From assembly GCF_023715465.1 (NCBI RefSeq), contig NZ_JAMBOE010000002.1:639104-703103 (forward strand): a DNA stretch of 64,000 nt, given 5' to 3'. Within the stretch, counting starts at the first letter, position 1, and the number at the start of each line of letters is the position of its first letter. A program made the translations under genes and the position numbers. This document shows, in pieces, positions 62,019 to 64,000 of this stretch. Origin of the DNA: Paenibacillus macerans. Its GTDB lineage: Bacteria; Bacillota; Bacilli; Paenibacillales; Paenibacillaceae. Under the pieces are notes generated by a model. It ran no database searches and was not told where the DNA came from. It was given only the letters and a program-made list of their open reading frames with translations.

Positions 62019-62092
62019 GGGCATCCCGCAAGGGATGCCCGGACAAAAGCCCTTGTAGCAAGGTTTTCTACGAGGGTTTTTGTCCTTTTTTT
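62019..62092 (+). terminator. strong rightward terminator without an upstream gene
   Basis: A GGGCATCCC/GGGATGCCC hairpin is followed by an 18-bp stem (GGACAAAAGCCCTTGTAG with two mismatches to its partner) and TTTTTTT. No rightward gene ends here, so it may close a small RNA or a lost gene. Confidence 0.65.
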
Positions 62093-62193
62093 ATAAATTG
62101 ATGGTGCTTGTTATTCTTCGTCCATCCATAAAAAAGCGCCAGTTATCTAACCTAGTCAAACCCACCGTTTAAGCTGAATTTTATATAAATCAA

Positions 62194-62410
62194 GGTTCAA
62201 CCTAATCATCAGTGCTTGACAGTCAAGCCGGCAACAGACCGTGGTCTGGAGCGAGACTCGTTATCCAGAGGCTTTGCACGATTATCCCGTTTGATCGGGT
62301 GACTTGGCTTCCTGAACCAGAGGGATAATCGTGCAAAGTGATTTGGAGAGACAACACCCCCTATCTCCGTCATCTTTTATTTTGTCAAGCACTGATTTTG
62401 GTGTTGAGCC
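62194..62410. mobile_element. MITE-like element, 217 bp
   Basis: Terminal inverted repeats GGTTCAAC...ATCAGTGCTTGACA and TGTCAAGCACTGAT...GTTGAGCC (28 bp with mismatches) enclose an inner palindrome TTTGCACGATTATCCC. An 8-bp target duplication TAAATCAA flanks it (62186-62193, 62411-62418). No transposase is inside. Mobilised in trans by a related IS. Confidence 0.8.
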
Positions 62411-62540
62411 TAAATCAATAAAGGAAATTTAATTTTCAGGCAACCAGAGGTACATTTATAACCTTTTAGACTTCAGGTCTAAAAACGTAACAGTTAACTT
62501 TCAATTGAACGCTTAAACGACCAGTAGCGCAACATATATA

Positions 62541-62571
62541 AAAAGAAAATCCGATGCACCAGCACCGGATT
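62541..62571 (-). terminator. leftward terminator
   Basis: AATCCG-TGC/GCA-CGGATT stem followed leftward by TTTTCTTTTT. No intact leftward gene immediately precedes it. Confidence 0.5.
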
Positions 62572-62612
62572 CAGACTTTATGTGAATATTGTACCAAAAG
62601 CGTTTCTTAATT

Positions 62613-62711
62613 TCTATTTATGGCCATGTGATTGAACCAGCGGACCGGGCTGCAGCTGAAACATTCAACAATCTGCGCCGAATCTTGATGTCATCATTGA
62701 TGACCAGTTGA
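62613..62711 (+). pseudogene. tyrosine integrase C-terminal relic
   Basis: Frame reading SIYGHVIEPADRAAAETFNN then LRRILMSSL before a stop. SIYGHV with the Tyr nucleophile and the ADRAAAE helix are typical of the C-terminus of phage-type tyrosine recombinases. The rest of the gene is absent. Confidence 0.6.
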
Positions 62712-62875
62712 TGACCAAATCTATAAAAACGCCCAAAAACCACCTATCAACAACTTAGCTTAAACCCTTATAAATTAAGGATTTTCCTCTTTTTTTACCA
62801 CTCGTCAAACATCCATTTTTCATATCTCCCATGATGGGGCCCTCGCAAGAGGATCCCGATTTTTTATTATATGCA
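62712..62875. other. AT-rich gap with a hairpin
   Basis: No gene seen. Contains repeated TGATGACCA near 62700-62716 and CCCATGATGGGG near 62832, similar to the segment at 62010-62020. Confidence 0.35.
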
Positions 62876-62902
62876 AAAGAAAAAGCACCCGAAGGTGCTT
62901 TT
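62876..62902. terminator. bidirectional terminator after the secreted protein gene
   Basis: AAAAAGCACC-CGAA-GGTGCTTTTA; short perfect stem with A and T flanks. Confidence 0.8.
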
Positions 62903-62911
62903 AGGCGTATA

Positions 62912-63934
62912 CTAATGACCCATCATGCCTATTTCACTTATATTAACCAAGTTCCCCCCATTATTAGCGGTTATTCTAAGTCTATATTTATTGTACGGGG
63001 TTGAGTTCTGGAACGAAAACTCTTTGGTAATATCCCGGTCCCAATCCTTAACATTGCTCTGAGAATCTAACACTACCCATTCTTGCCCGCCATAGGCTTC
63101 AAAAAACCAAGAGTTCGGTGATTGTAGAAAACCGTGAGCCGGGTCATTTTGCTTCATACGAATCGAGTATTTATTAACTACTTTTGCATCAAAAAACTCG
63201 TATTGAATCCAACCTGACTTTTCACCATTTGCGCTTTCCCAAGGAGAACAACTGTTGTCGAAAGCACGGAACGGCTGAGTATCATAATATGTATCATAGC
63301 TGCTAGCAGTAGCAACCCCATACTGATCGCTATTCGAAGTCATTGCATGGATTAATGAATTGTTATTTTCTACACTGCAAACATCAATAGGAGTATTTAT
63401 AGGAGTATCGTCATTTTCATCGTGATTTTCACCACCGCCTCCACCATACTGCCAAGGAGATCCATTATTGATTATGATCGGAACACTCCCAAGCGAACCA
63501 GATACAAACCCTGATGCAACGAATGCCGCACCGTCACTCCCAGCAACAAACGCACCGGAAAAAGGTCTGTCCTCGCAATTCGATAATTTACTCCCAAAAG
63601 AGACGTGGTATGCCGCTGTTTCAAGTGGGGATAAAGTTACATCCCCACCTGGAACAAGGCTAGAAGAAACTCCATTATAGGAGGTTCCTGCCTCTGTAAA
63701 TGAACTACCGTCATAACGGTTTAGCTCTAATTTTACGCTTGAGCTTGAACTGCTTAAATTTGTTATGTTCAGTGATAGCTCTAAGGTATGTGACTGATCA
63801 CAAAAAGTATTTGCAGGAATCGAAAACGCTAAGGATGAACTTTTAGAACCCTCTGCTGATACGGGTGTCACCATTGAAAACAACAGATAAAAGACAACCA
63901 TCAATCCAGAAATATACTTTCTCCCAATAATCAT
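62912..63934 (-). CDS. secreted protein with discoidin-like C-terminal domain
   Basis: 340 residues. Signal peptide (about 8-27, ISGLMVVFYLLFSMVTPVSA), a Ser-rich beta domain (about 30-160), a Gly/Asp linker (GGGGGENHDENDDTPIN) and a C-terminal F5/8-type galactose-binding domain (about 205-338; VATASSYDTYYDTQPFRAFD, SGWIQYEFFDAKVVNKYSIR, NKYRLRITANNGG). Probably binds a carbohydrate at the cell surface. ATG at 63934 has GAGGGAG before it. Confidence 0.75.
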   Translation of the reverse strand: MIIGRKYISGLMVVFYLLFSMVTPVSAEGSKSSSLAFSIPANTFCDQSHTLELSLNITNLSSSSSSVKLELNRYDGSSFTEAGTSYNGVSSSLVPGGDVTLSPLETAAYHVSFGSKLSNCEDRPFSGAFVAGSDGAAFVASGFVSGSLGSVPIIINNGSPWQYGGGGGENHDENDDTPINTPIDVCSVENNNSLIHAMTSNSDQYGVATASSYDTYYDTQPFRAFDNSCSPWESANGEKSGWIQYEFFDAKVVNKYSIRMKQNDPAHGFLQSPNSWFFEAYGGQEWVVLDSQSNVKDWDRDITKEFSFQNSTPYNKYRLRITANNGGNLVNISEIGMMGH

Positions 63935-64000
63935 AGAATACCACTCCCTCAATACGGATTTATGTTAATTATCGACAATTAGATTCCCAGATTTTAGGAC

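Overview
The window looks like a piece of a low-to-mid GC Bacillota chromosome, most likely Paenibacillus or a close relative. The basis is the Bacillus-type gene order (rplS-lepB-rbgA-rnhB-ylqG-flhB-like; trmD-rimM-khpA-rpsP-ffh-ylxM; ftsY-smc; fapR-plsX-fabH-fabD-fabG-acpP-fabF-rnc; yceD-rpmF; ylbM/ylbL/ylbJ-coaD-rsmD), the sporulation gene ylbJ, strong AGGAGG-type ribosome binding sites with many TTG/GTG starts, and several families of short dispersed intergenic repeats. The species assignment is inference.

Positions 1 to about 25,540 are the early half of a temperate prophage; its left end and structural genes lie outside the window. At the right edge a large serine recombinase ends just before a 5'-truncated comM, so the element appears to sit inside comM with attR at about 25,520-25,545. 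A divergent switch at 20,913-21,066 separates a rightward lysogeny block (XRE repressor, three small unknown proteins, ImmA/IrrE-type protease, integrase) from a leftward early operon that runs almost without gaps to the left edge. Four 15-bp operators, GTGnA-n5-(T/A)nCAC, cover a textbook leftward promoter. The early operon holds many very small proteins, a recombination block (annealing-type protein, SbcD-like nuclease, SbcC-like ATPase), a replication block (initiator with an iteron array inside its gene, G39P-like loader, DnaB helicase), a RusA-type resolvase, an HNH endonuclease, a stand-alone LexA-type DNA-binding domain and a late sigma-like regulator. A hairpin-rich 350-base stretch at 17,986-18,338 has no convincing gene and may be a structured RNA.

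Positions 25,541-41,140 hold comM debris, then a leftward housekeeping region: yraN, a FlhB C-terminal-like gene, a long Ala/Pro-rich ylqG-like gene, rnhB, rbgA, lepB and rplS with its leader. Between rplS and trmD is an accessory patch: a flagellin-derived mini-ORF, two small membrane proteins, a copy of a mobile repeat, tRNA-Pro(GGG) and a polysaccharide deacetylase. Then come trmD, rimM, khpA, rpsP, ffh, ylxM, a hemolysin III-like gene and ftsY.

Positions 41,141-61,791 hold smc, then two rightward accessory genes (a secreted class C-type serine hydrolase and an XRE-TPR regulator) that break the usual rnc-smc linkage, the fatty acid operon controlled by FapR with a visible operator, yceD-rpmF, tmcAL (ylbM), ylbL, ylbJ, coaD and rsmD. 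The remainder is a gene-poor stretch with a 217-bp MITE-like element carrying an 8-bp target duplication, a tyrosine-integrase relic, and a secreted discoidin-like protein at the right edge.
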